Positions 45,435 through 54,037 of a stretch of 64,000 bases of DNA are shown here, piece by piece. Origin of the DNA: Acetobacter estunensis (lineage in GTDB: Bacteria > Pseudomonadota > Alphaproteobacteria > Acetobacterales > Acetobacteraceae); NCBI RefSeq assembly GCF_019083805.1, contig NZ_JAHRDV010000016.1, positions 1-64,000 of the forward strand. Direction: 5' to 3'. The number at the start of each line of letters is the position of its first letter. Position 1 is the stretch's first letter. The notes beneath the pieces were generated by a model. That model saw only the letters and a list, made by a program, of their open reading frames with translations, was not told the DNA's origin and searched no databases. The position numbers were made by a program, and so were the translations under genes.

Positions 45435-46367
45435 TCAGGGACACACCACGCGCGCGCTCTGATACACCTGCCGTGAAACGCGAAAAAGCGTCTCACGCAG
45501 CCAGCGATGCACCGGATCCGTGTCGCGCCGCGGATGCCATGCCTGAAACGCCTCGACATAAGGCAAAGAAAGCGGAAACTCGAAGGCAGCCAGACCGAGC
45601 GCATCCATCGAGATATGCTCCAGCACGACATCCGGCACGGCAAGGATCAGGTCCGTGTCCTTCATGCTCTCGACCATGGCGTGGTAGTTCGGCACCACCA
45701 TCGCAATCCGCCGCGTCAGACCATGATGGTCACGCAGCGCCCAGTCGATCGGCCCCCGCGCCCTGCGGCGCCGCGAAACACTGATATATTCATACTGCAC
45801 CATGGTTTCCGGCGTGACAGGCTGGTCGAGGATCGGATGATCCTTACGCACCAACCCGCGCATGCGGTCCCGAAACAGCGTCTGACGGCGAATCTCGGGC
45901 TTCATCACATCGGTCGCGCCGATATAGAGGTCGATACTGTCGTGCCGCAGAGGATCGGACGCCGGATCGTCCACTTCGGGCGCAAAAATCACCTCGCATT
46001 TCGGACAATCCTTGCGCAACGCCAGCAGTAACGGCAGTCCGAGCGACGCCACGATGAGATCATTCGCCCGGATGGTGAAACTCGGTTCCATATTGGCCAG
46101 ATCGGCCAGAGCCTGTGTCTCGATCAGCCCATCGGCGGCCCGCACAACCTCCTGCACGCGAGCCAGAATGCCCGCAGCAAAAGAAGAAGCCGTCATCCGC
46201 CGTCCTGATTGCACAAGAATCGGATCGGCAAACACCACGCGCAGCTTGGCGAGGTGGCGGCTCATCGCAGGCTCGCTCGTCTTGAGCCTGCGGGCGGCGG
46301 CGGAGACGCTTTCCTCCTCGATCAACACCTGAAGGTAACGCAGAAGGTCCAGATCATAGCCACGCAT
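45435..46367 (-). CDS. LysR family transcriptional regulator
   Basis: 310 residues from the ATG at 46367 (MRGYDLDLLRYLQVLIEEES). The HTH is VSAAARRLKTSEPAMSRHLAKLR, followed by FADPILVQSGRRMTAS, typical of NodD/SyrM-like LysR proteins. The effector domain follows (FTIRANDLIVASLGLPLLLALR). It is divergent from the MFS-HlyD-OMF exporter genes with about 120 bases between starts, so it is the likely regulator of that operon. Its ligand is unknown. Confidence 0.9.
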   Translation of the reverse strand: MRGYDLDLLRYLQVLIEEESVSAAARRLKTSEPAMSRHLAKLRVVFADPILVQSGRRMTASSFAAGILARVQEVVRAADGLIETQALADLANMEPSFTIRANDLIVASLGLPLLLALRKDCPKCEVIFAPEVDDPASDPLRHDSIDLYIGATDVMKPEIRRQTLFRDRMRGLVRKDHPILDQPVTPETMVQYEYISVSRRRRARGPIDWALRDHHGLTRRIAMVVPNYHAMVESMKDTDLILAVPDVVLEHISMDALGLAAFEFPLSLPYVEAFQAWHPRRDTDPVHRWLRETLFRVSRQVYQSARVVCP

Positions 46368-46487
46368 GGCCGCGATCTTATACTCCACCCAGCGCAGGAA
46401 CCAGCACAAACCATTCCGAAAAGTGGAATCGTCGCCTATCGGAAACAGGGGTTGTCCGGTCCTGTTTCCTGCGGCTCATTGCGCGAC

Positions 46488-48125
46488 ATGACAACTGCCG
46501 CTCTTCCACAGGCAGTCGGTGCGCCAGTCATCCACGCCTCGCCGCCACGGCCTTCCTATATTCCGCCCTTCGGCCTGCGGACCGTCATCGGCTGTCTAGG
46601 TATGCTGCTGGCGGTGCATGTCGCGGGCTTTAACGAGCACGTCACCGAGATCGGTCTGTCCGACATTCGGGGCGCGATGCACATCGGACACGATGAAGGC
46701 ACGTGGGTGATCGCCATCTACGAGGCGTTCAACATCGCGGCCATGGCCTTCACCCCGTGGTTCTACATGACGTTCTCGATCTATCGCTTTTCCATCTTCA
46801 TGACGGCAGCACTGGCGCTGTTCTCCATCCCCGCGCCCTTCATGCCGGACGTGACCTCCCTGTGCATCCTGCGCGCCTTTCAGGGGTTGGCGGGAGGCTG
46901 CCTTCCGCCCGTGCTGATGACGGTCATGCTGAAATATCTGCCGCCCCAGATCCGCGTGTTCGGCATTGGTGGCTACGCCATGAGCGCGACTTTCGGCCCC
47001 AATCTCGGCCTGCCGCTGGAAGCGTTCTGGTTCGAGCATGTCGGCTGGCACTGGCTTTACTGGGAAATCATCCCCACGGCGGCCCTCGCCATTGCGATGA
47101 TGGCGTACGGCCTGCCGCGCGATCCGATGCATTTCGAGCGCTTCGAGAAGTTCAACTGGCTGGGTATTCTCGTGGGTCTGCCCGCCATCTGCTCGCTCGT
47201 GATCGTGCTGTATCAGGGAGACCGGCTGGACTGGTTCCGCTCCCCCGTCATCACGGACCTCGCCTTTTGGGGAGGGGCTGCGTTCATCGTCTTCGTCATC
47301 AACGAGGCGTTTCACCCAAGCCCGTATTTCCGCATCCAGTACTGGCGGTCGCGCAACATTCAAGCGTCCCTGCTGTCGCTTGTGGGCATCCTCGCCATCT
47401 GCGCGATGATGGGCGATATTCCCGCCACCTATCTCGAAGGCGTGCGTGGCTACCGCCCCATTCAAGCGGCTCCCGTGTCGCTGGTGGTAGCGCTGCCGCA
47501 GCTCATCATGCTTCCCCTGATTGCCGCCATCTGCAACTCGCGACGCGTGGACTGCCGCTTCGTGCTGGCTGGCGGAATGCTGTGTCTGGCCGCCTCCGCA
47601 TGGCTCGGCACATGGCTGACCGTGGACTGGGTACGCGACAATTTCTATCCGCTCCAGATCCTGCAGGTCTTCGGGCAACCCATGACCGTCATCCCCACGC
47701 TCATGCTGGCAACAATGGCCATGGGTCCGGCCGACGGTCCGTTCATCTCAGGCATGGTGAACATGCTCAAGGGACTGGCCAATGCCGTCGCCTTCGCCCT
47801 GTTCTCGGCCCTGACCCGGCGTCGCGAGCAGTATCACTCCACCATGCTGCTCGATCACCACGGCACGCATCAGCTTGCCCTTGCCGGCATGGGCGACCCG
47901 ATCAACCAGCAGCTTTCCGCAACGTCGCCTGACAGCGCCCATGTCGCGCGCAATTCGCTGCAGGTGTTCCACACCTATGTCCACGAGCAGTCCCTCGTGC
48001 TGGCGCTCAACGACATCTACTACCTGCTGATCTGGGTCTGCCTTGGCTACGCTGTCATGAATCTCATCCTGCCGCACCGGGTCTATCCACCCCAAGCGCC
48101 CTCTCCCACCACGCCTGCCCGCTGA
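46488..48125 (+). CDS. MFS transporter, DHA2 (EmrB/QacA-like) family
   Basis: 545 residues from the ATG at 46488 (MTTAALPQAVGAPVIH). The frame extends upstream to 46209 but there lies over the LysR gene on the other strand. About 14 membrane helices are visible, with ILRAFQGLAGGCLPPVLMTVML as the conserved helix-4/5 region. It would export drugs or acids using the proton gradient. The HlyD-type partner and an outer membrane factor follow, making an Emr-type tripartite exporter. The divergent LysR gene is its probable regulator. Confidence 0.9.
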   Translation: MTTAALPQAVGAPVIHASPPRPSYIPPFGLRTVIGCLGMLLAVHVAGFNEHVTEIGLSDIRGAMHIGHDEGTWVIAIYEAFNIAAMAFTPWFYMTFSIYRFSIFMTAALALFSIPAPFMPDVTSLCILRAFQGLAGGCLPPVLMTVMLKYLPPQIRVFGIGGYAMSATFGPNLGLPLEAFWFEHVGWHWLYWEIIPTAALAIAMMAYGLPRDPMHFERFEKFNWLGILVGLPAICSLVIVLYQGDRLDWFRSPVITDLAFWGGAAFIVFVINEAFHPSPYFRIQYWRSRNIQASLLSLVGILAICAMMGDIPATYLEGVRGYRPIQAAPVSLVVALPQLIMLPLIAAICNSRRVDCRFVLAGGMLCLAASAWLGTWLTVDWVRDNFYPLQILQVFGQPMTVIPTLMLATMAMGPADGPFISGMVNMLKGLANAVAFALFSALTRRREQYHSTMLLDHHGTHQLALAGMGDPINQQLSATSPDSAHVARNSLQVFHTYVHEQSLVLALNDIYYLLIWVCLGYAVMNLILPHRVYPPQAPSPTTPAR

Positions 48126-48141
48126 ACCCGGAACGCTCCCG

Positions 48142-49218
48142 ATGATCTACAAGAAACCCCTTCTCTACGCCGGATGCGCCGCCGCCGTGTTGGTCCTTTT
48201 CGCATGGGGAGGCACGCGCCTCGTCAACGGGGATGGTGTCAATCAATACACCAACGATGCCTATGTCACCGCTGACTTCCCCACCGTCGCCCCCAAGGTG
48301 TCCGGCCGCATCGACCGCGTGATCGCGCAGGACAACGAGCAGGTTCATGCAGGTGAAGAGCTTGCCCATATTGAGGACGATGATTACCGCGCCGCACTTG
48401 AGGTCGCGAAAGGCAATGTGTTGGCGGCGCAGGGCGATGTCGCCAATCTGGAAGCCGAACTGGCCCGTCAGGATTCCATGATTGCGGAGGCCCGTGCCGC
48501 CGTGCTGTCCGATCAGGCCGAACTGATGTTCGCCCGCCAGAACGCCACCCGTTACCGCAACCTGTCCTCCGGCGGGGCTGGCACCATTGAGCAGAAACAG
48601 CACTCGGAAGCACAGGAAAAAGAAGCACAGGCCGCCATCGCTCGCGATCAGGCCGCCGTGGACGCCGCTATCCGTCAGGTCGCTATATTGAAAGCCCAGC
48701 TCCAACGCGCGCGTGGCGTATTGCTGCGGGCCCAAGGCGACGAAAAGCAGGCCGAACTGAACCTGTCCTACTGCACCATTCCGGCGCCCATCGACGGCAT
48801 CGTGGGCGAGCGTGGCGTGCGTGTGGGCAATTACGTGCATCCGGGCACTGGAATCCTTGCCGTCGTGCCGACGCAGGCGGCCTATGTTCTGGGTAATTTT
48901 CAGGAAACGCAGCTCACCAAGGTCCAGACAGGGCAGCGCGCGACCATCTGGGTGGACACTTTCCCCAACCATCCGCTGAAAGCGCATGTGGACTCGCTCG
49001 CCCCCGCGACCGGTGTGGCCTTCGCCCCGATCCAGCCCGACAACGCGACCGGCAATTTCACCAAGGTCGTGCAGCGTATTCCGGTCAAGCTGACCTTCGA
49101 CCCAGACCAGCCTCTCGCCGCCAAAGTGCGCGTGGGCATGTCCGTGGAAGTGAACATCGACACGGCCTCAAAGCCGGAAGGACCGCACGCCAATGACGCC
49201 CGTTATATCTGGCAGTGA
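48142..49218 (+). CDS. HlyD/EmrA-like membrane fusion protein
   Basis: 358 residues, with one N-terminal membrane helix (LLYAGCAAAVLVLFAWGGTRLV) and a periplasmic part. The lipoyl half-motifs are TVAPKVSGRIDRVIAQDNEQVHAGEEL and CTIPAPIDGIVGERGVRVGNYV, separated by a long coiled-coil hairpin rich in Ala, Gln and Glu. It would connect the MFS pump to the outer channel. It starts 16 bases after the MFS gene, and the outer membrane factor begins 4 bases after its stop. Confidence 0.92.
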   Translation: MIYKKPLLYAGCAAAVLVLFAWGGTRLVNGDGVNQYTNDAYVTADFPTVAPKVSGRIDRVIAQDNEQVHAGEELAHIEDDDYRAALEVAKGNVLAAQGDVANLEAELARQDSMIAEARAAVLSDQAELMFARQNATRYRNLSSGGAGTIEQKQHSEAQEKEAQAAIARDQAAVDAAIRQVAILKAQLQRARGVLLRAQGDEKQAELNLSYCTIPAPIDGIVGERGVRVGNYVHPGTGILAVVPTQAAYVLGNFQETQLTKVQTGQRATIWVDTFPNHPLKAHVDSLAPATGVAFAPIQPDNATGNFTKVVQRIPVKLTFDPDQPLAAKVRVGMSVEVNIDTASKPEGPHANDARYIWQ

Positions 49219-49222
49219 CGTC

Positions 49223-50746
49223 ATGAAGCGCGCGCTCCTTTTGCCTCTTTCTCTGGCCGCCCTCGCCGGATGCACGGTGGGACCGGATTTTCACAAGCCG
49301 AAAGCACAGGCTCCCGCTGCATGGCGTGACCCACTTCCCGCCGCCGAAAGCCGCATCACCACGGCCGCCGCCGACCCGGCGTGGTGGAAAATCTTCAACG
49401 ACCCGATGCTGACGGAACTGGAAACCGAGGTCGCAGCGTCCAACCTCGACCTGCGGGCAGCCACCTTCCGTCTGGCGGAAAGCACGGCGGAACGGCGTAT
49501 CGCCAGTGCCGCGCAGTTCCCGCACATGGAAGCCAACGCCTCCTATGCCCGCGAGCGCGCCAGCACCAACGGCATCCTTGGCCTGATGGGCACCATGGAA
49601 CAGGAGATGGCGGGCAATATCGCCAGTGGCACGCAGGGCTTCGGACCGGCCGCGCTGCCGGGCAGCGTGGGCAACCCCTCTTTCAATCTGCCGCAATACG
49701 GCATGAGCGCTTCATGGGAAGTGGATCTGTGGGGGCATGTGCGCCGGCAGGTGGAGGCGGCCAATGCCGCCATGCGCGGCACGGAGGAGATGCGGCGCGG
49801 TATCCTTGTCTCTCTCATGGCCGAAACGGCGCAGGACTACATCGATCTACGCGCCACGCAGTCGCAGATCGGTATCCTCAACCACAACATCGACATTGCG
49901 CGAAACAGTGTGAAGCTCACCACCCTGCGCTTCGAGCAAGGAGCGGCCACGCGACTGGATGTCGCGGAAGCGACCGGGCAGTTGCATGGGTTCGAATCCC
50001 GCCTTTCGCCGCTCAAAAGCGAGGAAATCCATCTTCTCAACGCATTGAGCTTTCTCATCGCCCGCCAACCGGGCGAACTGGATGCGCGTCTTGGCACACC
50101 GGCCGCTGTGCCACCCGTTCCGACCGACATTCCGGTGGGTCTGCCCTCCCAACTGGCTGAACGCCGCCCCGATGTCCGCATGGCGGTCGAGCGCCTTCAT
50201 GCCGCAACTGCCAGCATCGGCGTGGCGATTGCAGACTTCTTCCCGCGCATCACGCTCTCGGGCAGTCTGGACGTGCAGGCGCTTCAGTTCAGTGGCCTCG
50301 GCTCATGGGCCTCGCGGCAATATGGCTTCGGTCCGACAGCCACCTTGCCTCTTTTCGAGGGCGGGCGCCTGACCGGCCAACTTCATCTGCGCAAGGCCCA
50401 GCAGCAGGAAGCCGCAACCGTGTTTCAGCGCACCGTGCTCAAGGCATGGGAAGAAATCGACGACGCGATGGCCGCGTTCACCGCCGCTCAGAACGAGCGT
50501 GACCGTCTGGCCGAGGCCGTGCATGAAAACGAGATCGCGGTGGAGACGGCCAAGGCGCAATATGTGCAAGGCTCGGCTGACTTCCTGAACGTGCTGACTT
50601 TGCAGAACGCGCTGCTGAACTCCCAGAGCACATTGGTTGCCTCAACGGCCCGTGTGGCAGAGTCCGTTACCCATCTCTATCGTGCGCTCGGGGGCGGTTG
50701 GGAGACCGCCTATCCTGTCCGCACCCATCATGGAAGCCACGCATGA
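49223..50746 (+). CDS. Outer membrane factor lipoprotein (NodT family), third efflux system
   Basis: 507 residues from the ATG at 49223; ten codons of upstream frame overlap the HlyD gene. The lipobox LAALAGC is followed by TVGPDFHKPKAQ. Two efflux repeats are present, with MSASWEVDLWGHVRRQVEAA in the first and LAERRPDVRMAVERL at the start of the second. It is the exit duct for the MFS-HlyD pair. Its stop overlaps the ATG of a pirin gene, so the pirin is in the same operon. Confidence 0.92.
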   Translation: MKRALLLPLSLAALAGCTVGPDFHKPKAQAPAAWRDPLPAAESRITTAAADPAWWKIFNDPMLTELETEVAASNLDLRAATFRLAESTAERRIASAAQFPHMEANASYARERASTNGILGLMGTMEQEMAGNIASGTQGFGPAALPGSVGNPSFNLPQYGMSASWEVDLWGHVRRQVEAANAAMRGTEEMRRGILVSLMAETAQDYIDLRATQSQIGILNHNIDIARNSVKLTTLRFEQGAATRLDVAEATGQLHGFESRLSPLKSEEIHLLNALSFLIARQPGELDARLGTPAAVPPVPTDIPVGLPSQLAERRPDVRMAVERLHAATASIGVAIADFFPRITLSGSLDVQALQFSGLGSWASRQYGFGPTATLPLFEGGRLTGQLHLRKAQQQEAATVFQRTVLKAWEEIDDAMAAFTAAQNERDRLAEAVHENEIAVETAKAQYVQGSADFLNVLTLQNALLNSQSTLVASTARVAESVTHLYRALGGGWETAYPVRTHHGSHA

Positions 50747-51477
50747 TCACCGTCCGCCGCGCCGATACACTTGGCATTGCCCATGATGGAGGCGTCACTT
50801 TTCACTGCCACTTCGCTTTTGCGGACTGGCAGGACGCCACGCATGTACATGAAGGACGCCTGCGCGTGGTTAATCAGGCCACTCTCATGTCGAGTGCAAC
50901 CTGTCGCCTTGGGCCGGAAACCAATGTGGACATCCTGACCTGGGTGAAACGTGGTAGCCTGCACGTGCAGATTGATGAGTTTCCCCATGAAAATCTGTCC
51001 GCGGGTGATCTGCATCTTGCCAGCACCGGAACCGGCTGCACTTACCTACAATGGACGGCGGACAAAGAGGGAGCCGAGTTCTTTCAGTTCTGGCTCATGA
51101 ACGATACGGAAGGCGACACGCCGCTGCAGACCGTCCGTGCCGCTGATCCGACTCAGGCGGATGGAGGCTTCCACATCCTCGCCTCCGGTTTCCCTGAGGA
51201 TGACCCTGAGGACAAGACAGTGGTGGAAGATGGAAGCCCCGCCGTGCTCCGCGCCCGGGCGCGTTTTCTTCAGGCCACGATCCCGACTGGTGAGGGAGCG
51301 GCTTACCAGACAAGCAGAGGGCGCGATCTTTATCTGGTCGTAGTGTCAGGACAGATGCGCATCGGGAATGAGGTGCTCATACCGGGTGACGGAGCCGCAG
51401 TAGAAGACGAGGACAATCTGATCGTTATTGCGGAAGAGAACGGCGTCGTGCTGCTCACGGACATCGCGGCAGCATAG
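50743..51477 (+). CDS. Pirin family protein (YhaK-like)
   Basis: 244 residues from the ATG that overlaps the outer membrane factor stop. The opening ITVRRADTLGIA and HFAFADWQD match the pirin N-terminal cupin (the usual HTFSFADYYD form is changed to HCHFAFADWQD). A second, weaker cupin follows. The metal-binding His set of active pirins (H-x-H, E and H) is only partly visible: HCH and HVHEG are present. Some pirins act as quercetin dioxygenases and others as redox sensors. Its role in the exporter operon is unknown. Confidence 0.78.
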   Translation: MITVRRADTLGIAHDGGVTFHCHFAFADWQDATHVHEGRLRVVNQATLMSSATCRLGPETNVDILTWVKRGSLHVQIDEFPHENLSAGDLHLASTGTGCTYLQWTADKEGAEFFQFWLMNDTEGDTPLQTVRAADPTQADGGFHILASGFPEDDPEDKTVVEDGSPAVLRARARFLQATIPTGEGAAYQTSRGRDLYLVVVSGQMRIGNEVLIPGDGAAVEDEDNLIVIAEENGVVLLTDIAAA

Positions 51478-51491
51478 GACTTTGCGGAGCA

Positions 51492-52757
51492 TCACTCGGC
51501 GGCTTCGGGGGCAAGCGACATAGTTTGCTTTTCACGACTCAGCATCCACCCGGCGGCACCGAGGGCCGCCGCCATCAGCAGCAGACTGAATCCCGCAACA
51601 CCGTTCCAGCCATCATGGCTCCAGAACCACCCGCCCATCGTTCCGGCAATTGTGCCGCCAAGGTAATAGGACAGCAGATAAAGTGAGGTCGCGTGCCCCC
51701 GGTCCGTACGCGCCAGTCGTCCTACCCATGAACTGGCCACGGCGTGGGCCGCAAAAAAGCCGATGGTCACCAACGCCACACCCGCCACGATGAATCCGAT
51801 CTGGGCAAACACACTCAACAACACACCAAGCGTCATCGTGACGATGCCTGCGACCAGCACTTTGCCACGTCCCATCCGGTCCACCAGAAACCCTGCGAAA
51901 GACGAGGCGCCAATGCCGAAAACATAGACCAGAAACAGGTAGCCCTGCTGTGTCTGGGTAAAACCGTAAGGCGGCCTCATCAGGCGGTAACCCGCATAAT
52001 TGAAGATAGCCATGAAACAGCCCATCACCAGAGCGCCGATCGAATAGATTGTCCTGAGTTCCGCAGTGCCCATATGACCGCGCCACGCTTTCAGGTGATA
52101 GGCCGCTCCGAGATTCCGGCGGGGCGCGAAATGCTGTGAAAGCGGCAGAAGGCGCACAAAACCTGCAGCGGCAGCCACATCGAGCAGTCCCACACTCCCC
52201 AAGGCACCCCGCCAACCGTAGTGCTCCGCCAGCACACCGGCCCCCACGCGGCCGACCATGCCGCCGAAGGCCGTGCCCGCCACATAAAGCCCCATCGCCA
52301 GCCCAAGCTCGGCAGGCTCAACTTCTTCTGCCAGCCACGTCATGGCGACTGCCGGCACACCACCAAGGGTGAAGCCTTCCAGCAATCGCAGGCCAAGCAA
52401 AAAGGACCATGTGGGAGCGGCTGCACAGGCAATATTGAGCAACGAGGACGCGAGCAGGGACGCAAACATTAGCTCCCGTCGCCCTGCCCGCTCGGACAGG
52501 ATCGCCGCCAGCACGATGGCCACGGCAAGCGCAAACGTGGAACATGAAAGAGGCAACGAACTGGAAGCCGGGGAGACCCCAAAATCTCTTGCGAAGACGG
52601 GAAGCAACGGCTGCACGCAGTAAAGAAGTGAAAAGGTGGCAAATCCTGCGAGGAAAAGCGCCACACTGGCGCGGCGATATTGCGATGAAGCCCGCGTTAG
52701 TCGGGGAACGGTCTTCCTTTGATCCACAGAAAGCTCTTTCCCTTTGTCAGCGTCCAC
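51492..52757 (-). CDS. MFS transporter (YnfM-like)
   Basis: 421 residues, 12 membrane helices. The first loop region reads SLLYCVQPLLPVFARDFGVSPASSSLPLS, the YnfM-type opening, and ILSERAGRRELM is the MFS loop 2-3 motif variant. LLGLRLLEGFTLGGVPAVAMTWL is helix 4. Such proteins export sugars or drugs, and the substrate is not known. It converges on the pirin gene with 14 bases between stops and is divergent from the DMT gene. Confidence 0.86.
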   Translation of the reverse strand: MDADKGKELSVDQRKTVPRLTRASSQYRRASVALFLAGFATFSLLYCVQPLLPVFARDFGVSPASSSLPLSCSTFALAVAIVLAAILSERAGRRELMFASLLASSLLNIACAAAPTWSFLLGLRLLEGFTLGGVPAVAMTWLAEEVEPAELGLAMGLYVAGTAFGGMVGRVGAGVLAEHYGWRGALGSVGLLDVAAAAGFVRLLPLSQHFAPRRNLGAAYHLKAWRGHMGTAELRTIYSIGALVMGCFMAIFNYAGYRLMRPPYGFTQTQQGYLFLVYVFGIGASSFAGFLVDRMGRGKVLVAGIVTMTLGVLLSVFAQIGFIVAGVALVTIGFFAAHAVASSWVGRLARTDRGHATSLYLLSYYLGGTIAGTMGGWFWSHDGWNGVAGFSLLLMAAALGAAGWMLSREKQTMSLAPEAAE

Positions 52758-53093
52758 ACCGGCGATTTACGCCAAGGCGCGCTCACCGTAGGGAAACGGG
52801 CGAAAACCGAGCAAGGATTTCGCATTTCCTTTCCCGTGAACGTGATCGGGAATGTAACCTATCGGAAACGAAGTGTTCTTTTGCTGCAACACATGCCCAC
52901 TCAATGCACACGCAAGCGTGATTTCCGCTGGTCGCCCGGAGCATTCCTCCCTATCGGGACGCCGCAAGGCTGCTTTGCACGACATGGAAATGGAAACGGC
53001 TTCTCTCCTACCATCGAGCAGGAGTAAGCGGGGCAGTCATTCTTACAGGGCATCGGGCACTATCCGCCGCCCCGGAACAGAACGGAACGGGTC
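52758..53093. other. Intergenic region between divergent transporters
   Basis: 336 bases that must hold the promoters of the MFS (left) and DMT (right) genes. Short open frames occur on both strands but none has family resemblance. I see no RNA gene or clear operator. Confidence 0.4.
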
Positions 53094-54014
53094 ATGTACA
53101 CCAATGCCATGTCGGGAATGCTGCAGGCCTTTCTGGCCTATGCGTCCTTTTCCATAAGCGACGCCTTCTCCAAGCTGCTGGCTGGACGTCTCGATCCGTT
53201 TGAAGTGGCCTTTTCCGGTGGCGTGTTTGGCTTCCTGATTCTGCCCTTCATCAAGCTCAAGCATGAATCATGGGCCGATATGGTGCACACGCCCCATTTC
53301 GGGATGTGGTGTGTTCGCGCGCTGGCCGTGTTCCTCGCCACAGCCTCGAGCGTGGAAGCCTTCATGCTGCTGTCCATGCCCGAAGCCCTGTCGCTGATGT
53401 TCCTCATGCCGTTCTTCGTCACCATTCTCTCGGTGACGTTCCTGCGTGAGAAGGTCAACGGCTGGGCATGGCTTTCGGTCGCGCTGGGCTTCATTGGCGT
53501 GCTGATCGTGCTCAGACCCGGATTTCGCGCTCTCGGATTTGGGCATCTCTGCGCTCTGGTTGCCGCCGTGGCCAATGCTGTTGGCGTGATCGCCTACCGT
53601 CTTGCAGGCAACAACACGCCTCGCCTCTCCCTCTTCGGCTCCAGCCTGTTCGGCCCACTGATCGGTAACGGCATTCTCATGGCTCATGGGGCCACCATGC
53701 CGCAGGGCGTGGATTGGGCGTATCTCTTTGGCTATGGCTTCCTTGCGGCTCTCGGCCAGCTTCTGCTGATGATGGCCACCGCCAGTGCCCCAGCCAACCG
53801 CGTGGCTCTGCCACAATACAGCCAGATGATCTGGGGCGTGGCGCTCAGTTACACCCTGTTCCGGCAACCCCTCGATATCTGGGAGATCGTGGGGGTGACC
53901 ATTGTCACGCTTTCAGGGCTGGTGAACTGGATCCGCCAGAAGATCGTGACACGTTACCTCGCCCTGCATGGCACGGCTCTGTCCAAAAACCCGCATATCG
54001 CCAATCAGGATTGA
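53094..54014 (+). CDS. DMT-superfamily transporter (EamA family)
   Basis: 306 residues with two EamA repeats and about ten helices. FLAYASFSISDAFSKLLAGRLDPFEVAF is the first helix, and MPEALSLMFLMPFFVTILSVTFLREKVNGWAW ends the first repeat, with the typical L-x-E-K-V helix end. The substrate is unknown. ATG 53094 is used; ATG 53106 or 53115 is possible. The end overlaps a 10-bp palindrome shared with the convergent gene. Confidence 0.84.
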   Translation: MYTNAMSGMLQAFLAYASFSISDAFSKLLAGRLDPFEVAFSGGVFGFLILPFIKLKHESWADMVHTPHFGMWCVRALAVFLATASSVEAFMLLSMPEALSLMFLMPFFVTILSVTFLREKVNGWAWLSVALGFIGVLIVLRPGFRALGFGHLCALVAAVANAVGVIAYRLAGNNTPRLSLFGSSLFGPLIGNGILMAHGATMPQGVDWAYLFGYGFLAALGQLLLMMATASAPANRVALPQYSQMIWGVALSYTLFRQPLDIWEIVGVTIVTLSGLVNWIRQKIVTRYLALHGTALSKNPHIANQD

Positions 54015-54037
54015 AGGAACAACACGCTTCCTTCAAT
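54010..54037. terminator. Palindrome across both stop codons of convergent genes
   Basis: ATTGAAGGAA and TTCCTTCAAT form a perfect 10-bp stem with an eight-base loop. It includes the stop codons of the DMT gene (54012-54014) and the minus-strand gene (54033-54035). No T-run follows, so it may be a weak or factor-assisted bidirectional terminator. Confidence 0.55.
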
